NCBI GenBank assembly: GCA_023374025.1 | Contig: SIJG01000191.1 | Span: 22,494-86,493, forward strand | DNA: 64,000 bases | Source of the DNA: Heterodera schachtii | Taxonomy: Eukaryota > Nematoda > Chromadorea > Rhabditida > Heteroderidae | Direction: 5' to 3' | Shown here: piece after piece, positions 13,301-24,103 of the stretch | Position numbering within the stretch: position 1 is the stretch's first letter | Layout: each line of letters opens with the position of its first letter | Made by a program: the position numbers and the translations under genes | The notes under the pieces: generated by a model | Seen by the model: the letters and a program-made list of their open reading frames with translations, nothing else | What the model was told of the DNA's origin: nothing | The model's database searches: none

Positions 13301-14356
13301 ACGCCAGCTAAATTTGTAAAAAGGCAGACAATATTTTTTATATTAAACTAAGTAGTGTGCCGTCAGTTCTGAACGCATCTGACCTCAAAGCTACAAATAA
13401 AAACATTAAATATTCTGTCACCATAAATTTATGCAATTATTTAATGCTCATTTTCTTTTACGGGTAGAATTGCACAAGTCTATGCCGGTTTGTTTTTGTT
13501 ATAATGTTCACCGCGAATCTTTCGCATATAGTCCAAATCTATGGCGATTTCCAACAATTATCCCTAATCAATTAAATCCTTTCGTTCTGTCCTAAAAAGT
13601 CCCGTTACTTTAATTTTGTAGACCGTAGATATTTCATATTTTTCTTTTTACAATTACGCCAGCTAAATTTGTAAAAAGGCAGACAATATTTTTTATATTA
13701 AACTAAGTAGTGTGCCGTCAGTTCTGAACGCATCTGACCTCAAAGCTACAAATAAAAACATTAAATATTCTGTCACCATAAATTTATGCAATTATTTAAT
13801 GCTCATTTTCTTTTACGGGTAGAATTGCACAAGTCTATGCCGGTTTGTTTTTGTTATAATGTTCACCGCGAATCTTTCGCATATAGTCCAAATCTATGGT
13901 GATTTCCAACAATTATCCCTAATCAATTAAATCCTTTCGTTCTGTTCTAAAAAGTCCCGTTACTTTAATTTTGTAGACCGTAGATATTTAGAATTTTTCT
14001 TTTTACAATTACGCCAGCTAAATTTGTAAAAAGGCAGACAATATTTTTTATATTAAACTAAGTAGTGTGCCGTCAGTTCTGAACGCATCTGAACTCTAAG
14101 TTACAAATAAAAACATTAAATATTCTGTCACCATAAATTTATGCAATTATTTTAATGCTCATTTTCTTTTAACTGGTAGAATTGCACAAGTCTATGCCGG
14201 TTTGTTTTTGTTATAATGTTCAACGCGAATCTTTCGCATATAGTCCAAATCTAAGGCGATTTCCAACAATTATCCCCCTAATCAATTAAATCCTTTCGTT
14301 CTGTCCTAAAAAGTCCCGTTACTTTAATTTTGTAGACCGTAGATATTTAGAATTTT
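10279..14356 (+). repeat. Satellite A array, ~356-bp monomer, about 11.4 copies
   Basis: The word TTTGTTTTTGTTATAATG recurs at 10,281, 10,638, 10,994, 11,351, 11,708, 12,064, 12,419, 12,777, 13,134, 13,489, 13,844 and 14,201, giving periods of 355-358 bp. Monomers are nearly identical, with small indels such as loss of one T or A. Variants change along the array: early monomers read CAGTTATGAACGC, while nearly all from the fifth on read CAGTTCTGAACGC. No coding frame spans a monomer. The array ends at a sharp junction with satellite B. Confidence 0.95.
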
Positions 14357-14659
14357 GTGCCGTATCAACGGATAAAATGCGAAAATATGCGTAATAGCTG
14401 AGAGTTTTTGGAAAAATCCGACATGAATTTAAAAAAATAATTTTCCGCCCTTCAAATAATTACCAATGAATCCCGAAACTGTGCCGTATCAATGGATAAA
14501 ATGAGAAAATATGCGTAATAGCTGAGAGTTTTTGGAAAAATCCGACATGAATTTAAAAAATAATTTTCCGCCCTTCAAATAATTACCTATGAATCCCGAA
14601 ACTGTGCCGTATCAACGGATAAAATGCGAAAATATGCGTAACAGCTGAGAATTTTTGGA
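14357..14659 (+). repeat. Satellite B, forward orientation, ~2.4 copies
   Basis: GTGCCGTATCAACGG or its one-base variant starts at 14,357, 14,481 and 14,604 (period 123-124 bp). The monomer also contains AGCTGAGAGTTTTTGG and a CCGCCCTTCAAATAATTACC segment. The third copy is cut short by unit X. This is the reverse complement of the array at 15,639-17,378. Confidence 0.92.
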
Positions 14660-14669
14660 AAAAGCCGAT

Positions 14670-14710
14670 GTCGCAGCTCAGCGAGCTGCGACTGTCCGAT
14701 GGTCGGACAG
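14670..14710. repeat. Pair of adjacent perfect hairpins in unit X
   Basis: Arms GTCGCAGCTC / GAGCTGCGAC (3-nt loop) are followed at once by CTGTCCGA / TCGGACAG (3-nt loop). The inverted copy is at 17,847-17,887, where the second loop differs, yet the stem is kept. In copy 2 the same bases are also readable as coding (LGMSQLSELRLSDVRTVSMK on minus), so the hairpin might be a by-product of coding sequence. Confidence 0.75.
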
Positions 14711-14819
14711 TTTCAATGAAATAAGCAAATTAAAGGAGCGGGGACAAAAAGAGCAACAAAAGGCAAAAGAAGGGGCAAAATGGCGTGACGAAAACCAGCG
14801 GCAACACCCTTTCGCGCAA

Positions 14820-15080
14820 ATGTCAGCCGATGGAACGGCAAAAAGAACCCAATTCAGCCGACGACAACGCAACGAGTGCATGTGAAGAACCGGCCGCAAC
14901 AGAGATGCCCAACGAACAGAAGGAAGAAAAACCCAGAATGATCACCCCATTGCTTATTAATTAATTTGTTATTGTGTGTAGCCCCACCATTTTCGATCGT
15001 ATTTAAGCCCCACAAATTGTTCATTTCAGTGGCTCCGATCGTACACCGAATAAAGAGAACAAAAACCCAGCAATTGGGTA
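14820..15080 (+). repeat. LTR-like ~260-bp block of unit X, copy 1
   Basis: The block starts ATGTCAGCCGATGG and ends CAGCAATTGGGTA. It recurs twice, inverted, in X copy 2 (17,477-17,735 and 18,808-19,068). It contains a TATA-like TATTTAAG at 15,000-15,007 and a polyadenylation-like AATAAAG at 15,049-15,055. Within it TGTTATTG...CCCAGCA gives TG/CA ends of ~105 bp. No clear primer-binding site or polypurine tract borders it, so LTR status is a guess. Confidence 0.5.
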
Positions 15081-15638
15081 TTCGATAGCCCCTCCCCCTC
15101 AACCGGAGGCGCGCTAATCATTCAGGGCAGAGAGCCCGCAACTCAAATCGTGGCATTGGGCCGACAAAACTGAACATGCGCAATTGAAGAAGCGCTAACT
15201 GAGAGGCGCAAGAAGCGGCGCAAGTTGAAGCGCTAATCATTCGGGGCAGAGAGCCCGCAACTCAAAGGGTGGCATTGGGCCGACCCTCCAAACGTCAGTG
15301 TGCCGAGCCATTGAAGAAGCGGCAAAAATTAAGATGCGCAATTGAAGAAGCACCAACTCGAGGCTCCAAATTTGGAGAAACGCAAAGTTGCGTAACAAGG
15401 GGATGCCCTACAAACGAGGCTCCAATTTGGAGAAACGCAAAGATGCGTAACAAGGGGATGCCCTACAAACGAGACAGTGAGCCTAGCTCACTTAATTTGA
15501 AGAAGCGCAAATGGAGCGCGAATTGAAGAGGCACACATTGAGGTGCAAATTGGAGAGGCGTAAATGAGAAGAGCTGCACAAATTTGAGGCGAAAATCGCA
15601 TGAAGCGCAAATGAATGAAGCGCAAAATTGAGCAAGCG

Positions 15639-17378
15639 CATGTCGGATTTTTCCAAAAACTCTCAGCTATTACGCATATTTTCGCATTTTATCCGTTGAT
15701 ACGGCACAGTTTCGGGATTCATAGGTAATTATTTGAAGGGACGAAAATTATTTTTTTAAATTCATGTCGGATTTTTCCAAAAACTCTCAGCTATTACGCA
15801 TATTTTCGTATTCTATCCGTTGATACGGCACAGTTTCGGGATTTATGGGTAATTATTTGAAGGGCGGAAAATTATTTTTTTTAAATTCATGTCGGATTTT
15901 TCCAAAAACTCTCAGCTATTACGCATATTTTCGCATTTTATCCGTTGATACGGCACAGTTTCGGGATTCATAGGTAATTATTTGAAGGGCGGAAAATTAT
16001 TTTTTTAAATTCATGTCGGATTTTTCCAAAAACTCTCAGCTATTACGCATATTTTCGCATTTTATCCGTTGATACAGCACAGTTTCGGGATTCATGGGTA
16101 ATTATTTGAAGGGCGGAAAATCATTTTTTTTAATTCATGTCGGATTTTTCCAAAAACTCTCAGCTATTACGCATATTTTCGCATTTTATTCGTTGATACA
16201 GCACAGTTTCGGGATTCATGGGTAATTATTTGAAGGGCGGAAAATCATTTTTTTAAATTCATGTCGGATTTTTCCAAAAACTCTCAGCTATTACGCATAT
16301 TTTCGCATTTTATTCGTTGATACGGCACAGTTTCGGGATTCATGGGTAATTATTTGAAGGGCGGAAAATCATTTTTTTAAATTCATGTCGGATTTTTCCA
16401 AAAACTCTCAGCTATTACGCATATTTTCGCATTTTATCCGTTGATACAGCACAGTTTCGGGATTCATGGGTAATTATTTGAAGGGCGGAAAATCATTTTT
16501 TTTTAATTCATGTCGGATTTTTCCAAAAACTCTCAGCTATTACGCATATTTTCGCATTTTATTCGTTGATACAGCACAGTTTCGGGATTCATGGGTAATT
16601 ATTTGAAGGGCGGAAAATTATTTTTTTAAATTCATGTCGGATTTTTCCAAAAACTCTCAGCTATTAAGCATATTTTCGCATTTTATTCGTTGATACGGCA
16701 CAGTTTCGGGATTCATGGGTAATTATTTGAAGGGCGGAAAATTATTTTTTTAAATTCATGTCGGATTTTTCCAAAAACTCTCAGCTATTAAGCATATTTT
16801 CGCATTTTATTCGTTGATACGGCACAGTTTCGGGATTTATGGGTAATTATTTGAAGGGCGGAAAATTATTTTTTTAAATTCATGTCGGATTTTTCCAAAG
16901 ACTCTCAGCTATTACGAATATTTTCGCATTTTATCCGTTGATACGCCACAGTTTCGGGATTCATAGGTAATTATTTGAAGGGCGGAAAATTATTTTTTAA
17001 ATTCATGTCGGATTTTTCCAAAAACTCTCAGCTGTTACGCATATTTTCGCATTTTATCCGTTGATACGGCACAGTTTCGGGATTCATAGGTAATTATTTG
17101 AAGGCGGAAAATTATTTTTTAAATTCATGTCGGATTTTTCCAAAAACTCTCAGCTATTACGCATATTTCGCATTTTATCTGTTGATTCGGCACAGTTTCG
17201 GGATTCATTGGTAATTATTTGAAGGACGGAAAATTATTTTTTTAAATTCATTTCGGATTTTTCCAAAAACTCTCAGCTATTACGCATATTTTCGCATTTT
17301 ATCCGTTGATACGGCACAGTTTCGGGATTCATAGGTAATTATTTGAAGGGCGGAAAATTATTTTTTTTAATTCATGTC
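15639..17378 (-). repeat. Satellite B main array, inverted, 14 copies
   Basis: CATGTCGGATTTTTCC recurs at 15,639, 15,763, 15,888, 16,012, 16,136, 16,260, 16,384, 16,509, 16,633, 16,757, 16,881, 17,004, 17,126, 17,249 (one-base variant) and 17,373: a period of 122-125 bp. Most monomers contain TTCGGGATTCATGGG (or ATAGG), a partial match to the CENP-B box layout. The array fills the centre between the two inverted X units. Confidence 0.95.
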
Positions 17379-17476
17379 GGAGTCGCGGCTCGGCCCACGA
17401 GCCGCAACGGGACGGTTCGTCGTCCATGGTTCGGGGTGGGGGTAGGAGAGGAAGGAGAGGGGGAGGGGCTATCGAA

Positions 17477-17735
17477 TACCCAATTGCTGGGTTTTTGTTC
17501 TCTTTATTCGGTGTACGATCGGAGCCACTGAAATGAACAATTTGTGGGGCTTAAATACGATCGAAAATGGTGGGGCTACACACAATAACAAATTAATTAA
17601 TAAGCAATGTGGTGATCATTCGGGGTTTTTTCCTTCTGTTCGTTGGGCATCTCTGCTGCGGCCGGTTCTTCACATGCACTCGTTGCGTTGTCGTCGGCTG
17701 AATTGGGTTCTTTTTGCCGTTCCATCGGCTGACAT
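17477..17735 (-). repeat. LTR-like block of unit X, copy 2 distal
   Basis: Near-identical to 18,808-19,068 and to the inverse of 14,820-15,080. It differs by small changes, for example GCAATGTGG instead of GCAATGGGG. Downstream (minus sense) it continues into TTCGATAGCCCC, unlike the other X2 block, so the repeat boundary is real at GGGTA. Confidence 0.6.
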
Positions 17736-18807
17736 TTGCGCGAAAGGGTGTTGCCGCTGGTTTTCGTCACGCCATTTTGCCCCTTCTTTTGCCTTCTGTT
17801 GCCCTTTTTGTCCCCGCTCCCCTTAATTTGCTTATTTCATTGAAACTGTCCGAACATCGGACAGTCGCAGCTCGCTGAGCTGCGACATTCCCAGCGGAAT
17901 GAGCAACGCTTTTGTGGTGTCTGCATCCTCGGCAGACTTTTGGCACTTCTTGCTGTCCGCTTTGTCTCGCAGTAGCGGTTGCACTTATTCTTCCGACTTT
18001 CTCTCGTTCACTTCGGGCTCTTTACTTTTTCCAAATGCGTCTCCCTTGGCGCTTCTCAATTTGCGCCTGCTCAATTTATTGCGCTTTCCCAGTTTGCGCT
18101 TGCTCAATTTTGCGCTTCATTCATTTGCGCTTCATGCGATTTTCGCCTCAAATTTGTGCAGCTCTTCTCATTTACGCCTCTCCAATTTGCACCTCAATGT
18201 GTGCCTCTTCAATTCGCGCTCCATTTGCGCTTCTTCGAATTAAGTGAGTTAGGCTCACTGTCTCGTTTGTAGGGCATCCCCTTGTTACGCATCTTTGCGT
18301 TTCTCCAAATTGGAGCCTCGTTTGTAGGGCATCCCCTTGTTACGCAACTTTGCGTTTCTCCAAATTTGGAGCCTCGAGTTGGCGCTTCTTCAATTGCGCA
18401 TCTTAATTTTTGCCGCTTCTTCAATGGCTCGGCACACTGACGTTTGGAGGGTCGGCCCAATGCCACCCTTTGAGTTGCGGGCTCTCTGCCCCGAATGATT
18501 AGCGCTTCAACTTGCGCCGCTTCTTGCGCCTCTCAGTTAGCGCTTCTTCAATTGCGCATGTTCAGTTTTGTCGGCCCAATGCCACCCTTTGAGTTGCGGG
18601 CTCTCTGCCCTGAATGATTAGCGCGCCTCCGGTTACGAAAAACCTGAGGGGCTATAGGCGCGGAACACGAGGTACGGTACTGAGGGCGCGGAACACATTG
18701 GCGCAAATACGAGGCGACTCGGGTTACGAAAAGCCCGAGTGGCCGAACGGGCGCGAGCGAATGGGAGGAGACGATTGTGAGGAAGCGCGGAATGGAATGA
18801 GGCGCGG

Positions 18808-19068
18808 TACCCAATTGCTGGGTTTTTGTTCTCTTTATTCGGTGTACGATCGGAGCCACTGAAATGAACAATTTGTGGGGCTTAAATACGATCGAAAATG
18901 GTGGGGCTACACACAATAACAAATTAATTAATAAGCAATGGGGTGATCATTCTGGGTTTTTCTTCCTTCTGTTCGTTGGGCATCTCTGTTGCGGCCGGTT
19001 CTTCACATGCACTCGTTGCGTTGTCGTCGGCTGAATTGGGTTCTTTTTGCCGTTCCATCGGCTGACAT
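18808..19068 (-). repeat. LTR-like block of unit X, copy 2 proximal
   Basis: Direct repeat of 17,477-17,735 within the same X copy. It is truncated at ATGTCAGCC where satellite B begins, and followed in minus sense by CCGCGCCTC. Confidence 0.6.
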
Positions 19069-19213
19069 TTTTATCCGTTGATACGGCACAGTTTTGGGAT
19101 TCATTGGTAATTATTTGAAGGGCGGAAAATTATTTTTTTAAATTCATGTCGGATTTTTCCAAAAACTCTCAGCTATTACGCATATTTTCGCATTTTATCC
19201 GTTGATACGGCAC
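19069..19213 (-). repeat. Satellite B, inverted, ~1.2 copies
   Basis: Mirror of 14,357-14,659. The B/A junction (CGGCACAAAATTCTAAATATC) is the exact reverse complement of the left A/B junction at 14,356. Confidence 0.92.
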
Positions 19214-20028
19214 AAAATTCTAAATATCTACGGTCTACAAAATTCAAGTAACGGGACTTTTTAGGACAGAACGAAAGGATTTAATTGATTAGGGGGATAA
19301 TTGTTGGAAATCGCCTTAGATTTGGACTATATGCGAAAGATTCGCGTTGAACATTATAACAAAAACAAACCGGCATAGACTTGTGCAATTCTACCAGTTA
19401 AAAGAAAATGAGCATTAAAATAATTGCATAAATTTATGGTGACAGAATATTTAATGTTTTTATTTGTAACTTAGAGTTCAGATGCGTTCAGAACTGACGG
19501 CACACTACTTAGTTTAATATAAAAAATATTGTCTGCCTTTTTACAAATTTAGCTGGCGTAATTGTAAAAAGAAAAATATGAAATATCTACGGTCTACAAA
19601 ATTAAAGTAACGGGACTTTTTAGGACAGAACGAAAGGATTTAATTGGTTAGGGATAATTGTTGGAAATCGCCATAGATTTGGACTATATGCGAAAGATTC
19701 GCGGTGAACATTATAACAAAAACAAACCGGCATAGACTTGTGCAATTCTACCCGTAAAAGAAAATGAGCATTAAATAATTGCATAAATTTATGGTGACAG
19801 AATATTTAATGTTTTTATTTGTAGCTTTGAGGTCAGATGCGTTCAGAACTGACGGCACACTACTTAGTTTAATATAAAAAATATTGTCTGCCTTTTTACA
19901 AATTTAGCTGGCTTAATTGTAAAAAGAAAAATACGAAATATCTACGGCCTACAAAATTAAAGTAACGATACTTTTTAGGACAGAACGAAAGGATTTAATT
20001 GGTTAGGGATAATTGTTGGAAATCGCCA
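19214..20028 (-). repeat. Satellite A, inverted, ~2.3 copies
   Basis: Reverse-complement monomers of satellite A. The first carries the private variants of the last left-hand monomer (extra Cs in TTATCCCCCTA, CTAAGGCG, CAACGCG, and TCTGAACTC). The array stops inside a monomer at CGCCAT and passes without spacer into satellite C. Confidence 0.95.
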
Positions 20029-23000
20029 TCAATTTCCTTAAAAAAATTAATAAGTGAATTTTTCTAGAAGTTATCAAGCCTCCCGTGGAAATTAATATGG
20101 AAAGACCCTTCTAGGGATATACCGCAATTTTCTGGATAGTAGCATTATTCCTCAATCAATTTCCTTAAAAAAATTAATAAGTGAATTTTTCTAGAAGTTA
20201 TCAAGCCTCCCGTGGAAATTAATATGGAAAGACCCTTCTAGGGATATACCGCAACATTCTGGATAGTAGCATTATTCCTCAATCAATTTCCTTAAAAAAA
20301 ATTAATAAGTGAATTTTTCTAGAAGTTATCAAGCCTCCCGTGGAAATTAATATGGAAAGACCCTTCTAGGGATATACCGCAATTTTCTGGATAGTAGCAT
20401 TATTCCTCAATCAATTTCCTTAAAAAAAATTAATAAGTGAATTTTTCTAGAAGTTATCAAGCCTCCCGTGGAAATTAATATGGAAAGACCCTTCTAGGGA
20501 TATACCGCAATTTTCTGGATAGTAGCATTATTCCTCAATCAATTTCCTTAAAAAAATTAATAAGTGAATTTTTCTAGAAGTTATCAAGCCTCCCGTGGAA
20601 ATTAATATGGAAAGACCCTTCTAGGGATATACCGCAATTTTCTGGATAGTAGCATTATTCCTCAATCAATTTCCTTAAAAAATTAATAAGTGAATTTTTC
20701 TAGAAGTTATCAAGCCTCCCGTGGAAATTAATATGGACAGACCCTTCTAGGGATATAACGCGCAATTTTCTGGACAGTAGCATTATTCCTCAATCAATTT
20801 CCTTAAAAAAAATTAATAAGCGAATTTTTCTAGAAGTTATCAAGCCTCCCGTGGAAATTAATATGGAAAGACCCTTCTAGGGATATACCGCAATTTTCTG
20901 GATAGTAGCATTATTCCTCAATCAATTTCCTTAAAAAAAATTAATAAGTGAATTTTTCTAGAAGTTATCAAGCCTCCCGTGGAATTTAATATGGAAAAAC
21001 CCTTCTAGGGATATACCGCAATTTTCTGGATAGTAGCATTATTCATCAATCAATTTCCTTAAAAAAAATTAATAAGTGAATTTTTCTAGAAGTTATCAAG
21101 CCTCCCGTGGAAATTAATATGGAAAGACCCTTCTAGGGAATACCGCATTTTTCTGGAAAGTAGCATTATTTCTCAATCAATTTCCTTAAAAAAATTAATA
21201 AGTGAATTTTTCTAGAAGTTATCAAGCCTCCCGTGGAAATTAATATGGAAAGACCCTTCTAGGGATATACCGCAATTTTCTGTATAGTAGCATTATTCCT
21301 CAATCAATTTCCTTAAAAAAAATTAATAAGTGAATTTTTCTAGAAGTTATCAAGCCTCCCGTGGAAATTAATATGGAAAGACCCTTCTAGGGATATACCG
21401 CAATTTTCTGGATAGTAGCATTATTCCTCAATCAATTTCCTTAAAAAAAATTAATAAGTGAATTTTTCTAGAAGTTATCAAGCCTCCCGTGGAAATTAAT
21501 ATGGAAAGACCCTTCTAGGGATATACCGCAATTTTCTGGATAGTAGCATTATTCCTCAATCAATTTCCTTAAAAAAAATTAATAAGTGAATTTTTCTAGA
21601 AGTTATCAAGCCTCCCGTGGAAATTAATATGGAAAGACCCTTCTAGGGATATACCGCAATTTCTGGAAAGTAGCATTATTTCTCAATCAATTTCCTTAAA
21701 AAAAATTAATAAGTGAATTTTTCTAGAAGTTATCAAGCCTCCCGTGGAAATTAATATGGAAAGACCCTTCTAGGGATATACCGCAATTTTCTGGATAGTA
21801 GCATTATTCCTCAATCAATTTCCTTAAAAAAAATTAATAAGTGAATTTTTCTAGAAGTTATCAAGCCTCCCGTGGAAATTAATATGGAAAGACCCTTCTA
21901 GGGATATACCGCAATTTTCTGGATAGTAGCATTATTCCTCAATCAATTTCCTTAAAAAAAATTAATAAGTGAATTTTTCTAGAAGTTATCAAGCCTCCCG
22001 TGGAAATTAATATGGAAAGACCCTTCTAGGGATATACCGCAATTTTCTGGATAGTAGCATTATTCCTCAATCAATTTCCTTAAAAAAATTAATAAGTGAA
22101 TTTTTCTAGAAGTTATCAAGCCTCCCGTGGAAATTAATATGGAAAGACCCTTCTAGGGATATACCGCAATTTTCTGGAAAGTAGCATTATTTCTCAATCA
22201 ATTTCCTTAAAAAAATTAATAAGTGAATTTTTCTAGAAGTTATCAAGCCTCCCGTGGAAATTAATATGGAAAGACCCTTCTAGGGATATACCGCAATTTT
22301 CTGGATAGTAACATTATTCCTCAATCAATTTCCTTAAAAAAATTAATAAGTGAATTTTTCTAGAAGTTATCAAGCCTCCCGTGGAAATTAATATGGAAAG
22401 ACCCTTCTAGGGATATACCGCAATTTTCTGGATAGTAGCATTATTCCTCAATCAATTTCCTTAAAAAAATTAATAAGTGAATTTTTCTAGAAGTTATCAA
22501 GCCTCCCGTGGAAATTAATATGGAAAGACCCTTCTAGGGATATACCGCAATTTTCTGGATAGTAGCATTATTCCTCAATCAATTTCCTTAAAAAAATTAA
22601 TAAGTGAATTTTTCTAGAAGTTATCAAGCCTCCCGTGGAAATTAATATGGAAAGACCCTTCTAGGGATATACCGCATTTTTCTGGAAAAGTAGCATTATT
22701 TCTCAATCAATTTCCTTAAAAAAATTAATAAGTGAATTTTTCTAGAAGTTATCAAGCCTCCCGTGGAAATTAATATGGAAAGACCCTTCTAGGGATATAC
22801 CGCAATTTTCTGGATAGTAGCATTATTCCTCAATCAATTTCCTTAAAAAAAATTAATAAGTGAATTTTTCTAGAAGTTATCAAGCCTCCCGTGGAATTAA
22901 TATGGAAAAACCCTTCTAGGGATATACCGCATTTTTCTGGATAGTAGCATTATTCCTCAATCAATTTCCTTAAAAAAATTAATAAGTGAATTTTTCTAGA

Positions 23001-23393
23001 AGTTATCAAGCCTCCCGTGGAAATTAATATGGAAAGACCCTTCTAGGGATATACCGCATTTTTCTGGAAAGTAGCATTATTTCTCAATCAATTTCCTTAA
23101 AAAAATTAATAAGTGAATTTTTCCAGAAGTTATCAAGCCTCCCGTGGAAATTAATATGGAAAGACCCTTCTAGGGATATACCGCAATTTTCTGGATAGTA
23201 GCATTATTCCTCAATCAATTTCATTAAAAAAATTAATAAGCGAATTTTTCTAGAAGTTATCAAGCCTCCCGTGGAAATTAATATGGAAAGACCCTTCTAG
23301 GGATATAACGCGCAATTTTCTGGATAGTAGCATTATTCCTCAATCAATTTCCTTAAAAAAATTAATAAGTGAATTTTTCTAGAAGTTATCAAG
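20029..23393 (+). repeat. Satellite C array, ~127-bp monomer, ~26 copies
   Basis: TCAATTTCCTTAAAA recurs every 127-128 bp from 20,029. The monomer contains TTTTTCTAGAAGTTATC, CCTCCCGTGG and the short palindrome CCCTTCTAGGG. Differences are mostly in the length of the A run. A variant class (TCTGGAAAGTAG...TTTCTC) appears at 21,155, 21,665, 22,176 and 22,684, i.e. every fourth monomer, then at 23,066 after three. No coding frame. Confidence 0.95.
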
Positions 23394-24103
23394 TCATAGA
23401 TCTGAGGAGCAATTAGACCATTTTATTTTTTGAGTTTTGAAAATAATTAAATATTTGCGGAGTGATTCTCTATTAAAATCATGTGGATTAAAATGAATTA
23501 TTTAATGTTTTATGCCAGCAGAAAAAGCATCCTATTATTCTGGGTCTCTTAAGCAGTTTTGAATTATTTTTACTATAGACTCTTTATATAAATATCCGGT
23601 AACGATTGCTATTTCTCTTAAGCCGTACCCTCTCATGTGAAAATCCTAGACAACATCATAGATCTGAGGAGCAATTAGACTATTTTATTTTTTGTTTTGA
23701 AAATAATTAAATATTTGCGGAGTGATTCTCTAATAAAATCCTGTGGATTAAAATGAATTATTTAATGTTTTATGCCAGCAGAAAAAGCATCCTATTATTC
23801 TGGGTCTCTTAAGCAGTTTTGAATTATTTTTCCTATAGACTCTTTATATAAATATCCGGTAACGATTGCTATTTCTCTTAAGCCGTACCCTCTCATGTGA
23901 AAATCCTAGACAACATCATAGATCTGAGGAGCAATTAGACTATTTTATTTTTTGAGTTTTGAAAATAATTAAATATTTGCGGAGTGATTCTCTATTAAAA
24001 TCCTGTGGATTAAAATGAATTATTTAATGTTTTATGCCAGCAGAAAAAGCATCCTATTATTCTGGGTCTCTTAAGCAGTTTTGAATTATTTTTCCTATAG
24101 ACT
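23394..24103 (-). repeat. Satellite D, head segment, ~2.7 copies
   Basis: TCATAGATCTGAGGAGC starts at 23,394, 23,656 and 23,916 (period 260-262 bp). The orientation is opposite to the main D array. It starts directly at the end of satellite C and stops inside a monomer at CTATAGACT. Confidence 0.95.

Larger units (their letters stand above)
14660..15638 (+). mobile_element. Unit X, copy 1 (GC-rich mosaic element, permuted)
   Basis: The segment is strikingly GC-rich against the AT-rich satellites. Order of parts: two adjacent hairpins (14,670-14,710), a Lys/Gln/Ser-rich C-terminal-like coding piece, an LTR-like block with TATTTAAG and AATAAAG (within 14,820-15,080), then a jump at about 15,104 to GCGCGCTAATC sequence, a Lys/Arg-rich piece (15,269-15,526) with a 56-bp internal duplication, and a coiled-coil-like Glu/Lys/Leu piece interrupted by stops. 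Copy 2 carries the same parts in the opposite circular order. X may derive from a non-autonomous retroelement or from a tandem or circular DNA; its class is unknown. No intact protein is encoded. Confidence 0.6.
17379..19068 (-). mobile_element. Unit X, copy 2 (GC-rich mosaic element, inverted, ~1.25 units)
   Basis: Read on the minus strand, the order is: LTR-like block (19,068-18,808), a ~190-bp GC-rich stretch with hairpins of the CTCGGG...CCCGAG type, the Lys/Arg-rich frame (18,466-18,209), a coiled-coil-like region with stops (for example EEAQMERELKRHTLRCKLE), a frame ending LRLSDVRTVSMK, a ~77-codon frame ending at TAA near 17,597 (rich in Gln, Lys, Glu, Ala, with C-terminal DHHIAY), and a second LTR-like block (17,735-17,477). 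It is longer than copy 1, and the ~1.33-kb spacing of the two blocks is the likely natural unit length. Coding frames are broken. It may be a decayed gag-like gene inside a non-autonomous element or a long satellite monomer. Confidence 0.6.

Noticed and set aside
15269..15526. 85-codon frame shared by both X copies (also 18,209-18,466, minus)
   Set aside because: Near-identity reflects the repeat. It contains a 56-bp tandem duplication that changes nothing recognisable and is cut by stops on both sides; kept only as part of X.
18548..18922. 124-codon minus-strand frame across unit X copy 2
   Set aside because: It crosses the border of the LTR-like block and the GC-rich stretch, and is not kept in the other X copies, so it is a chance frame in repeat DNA.
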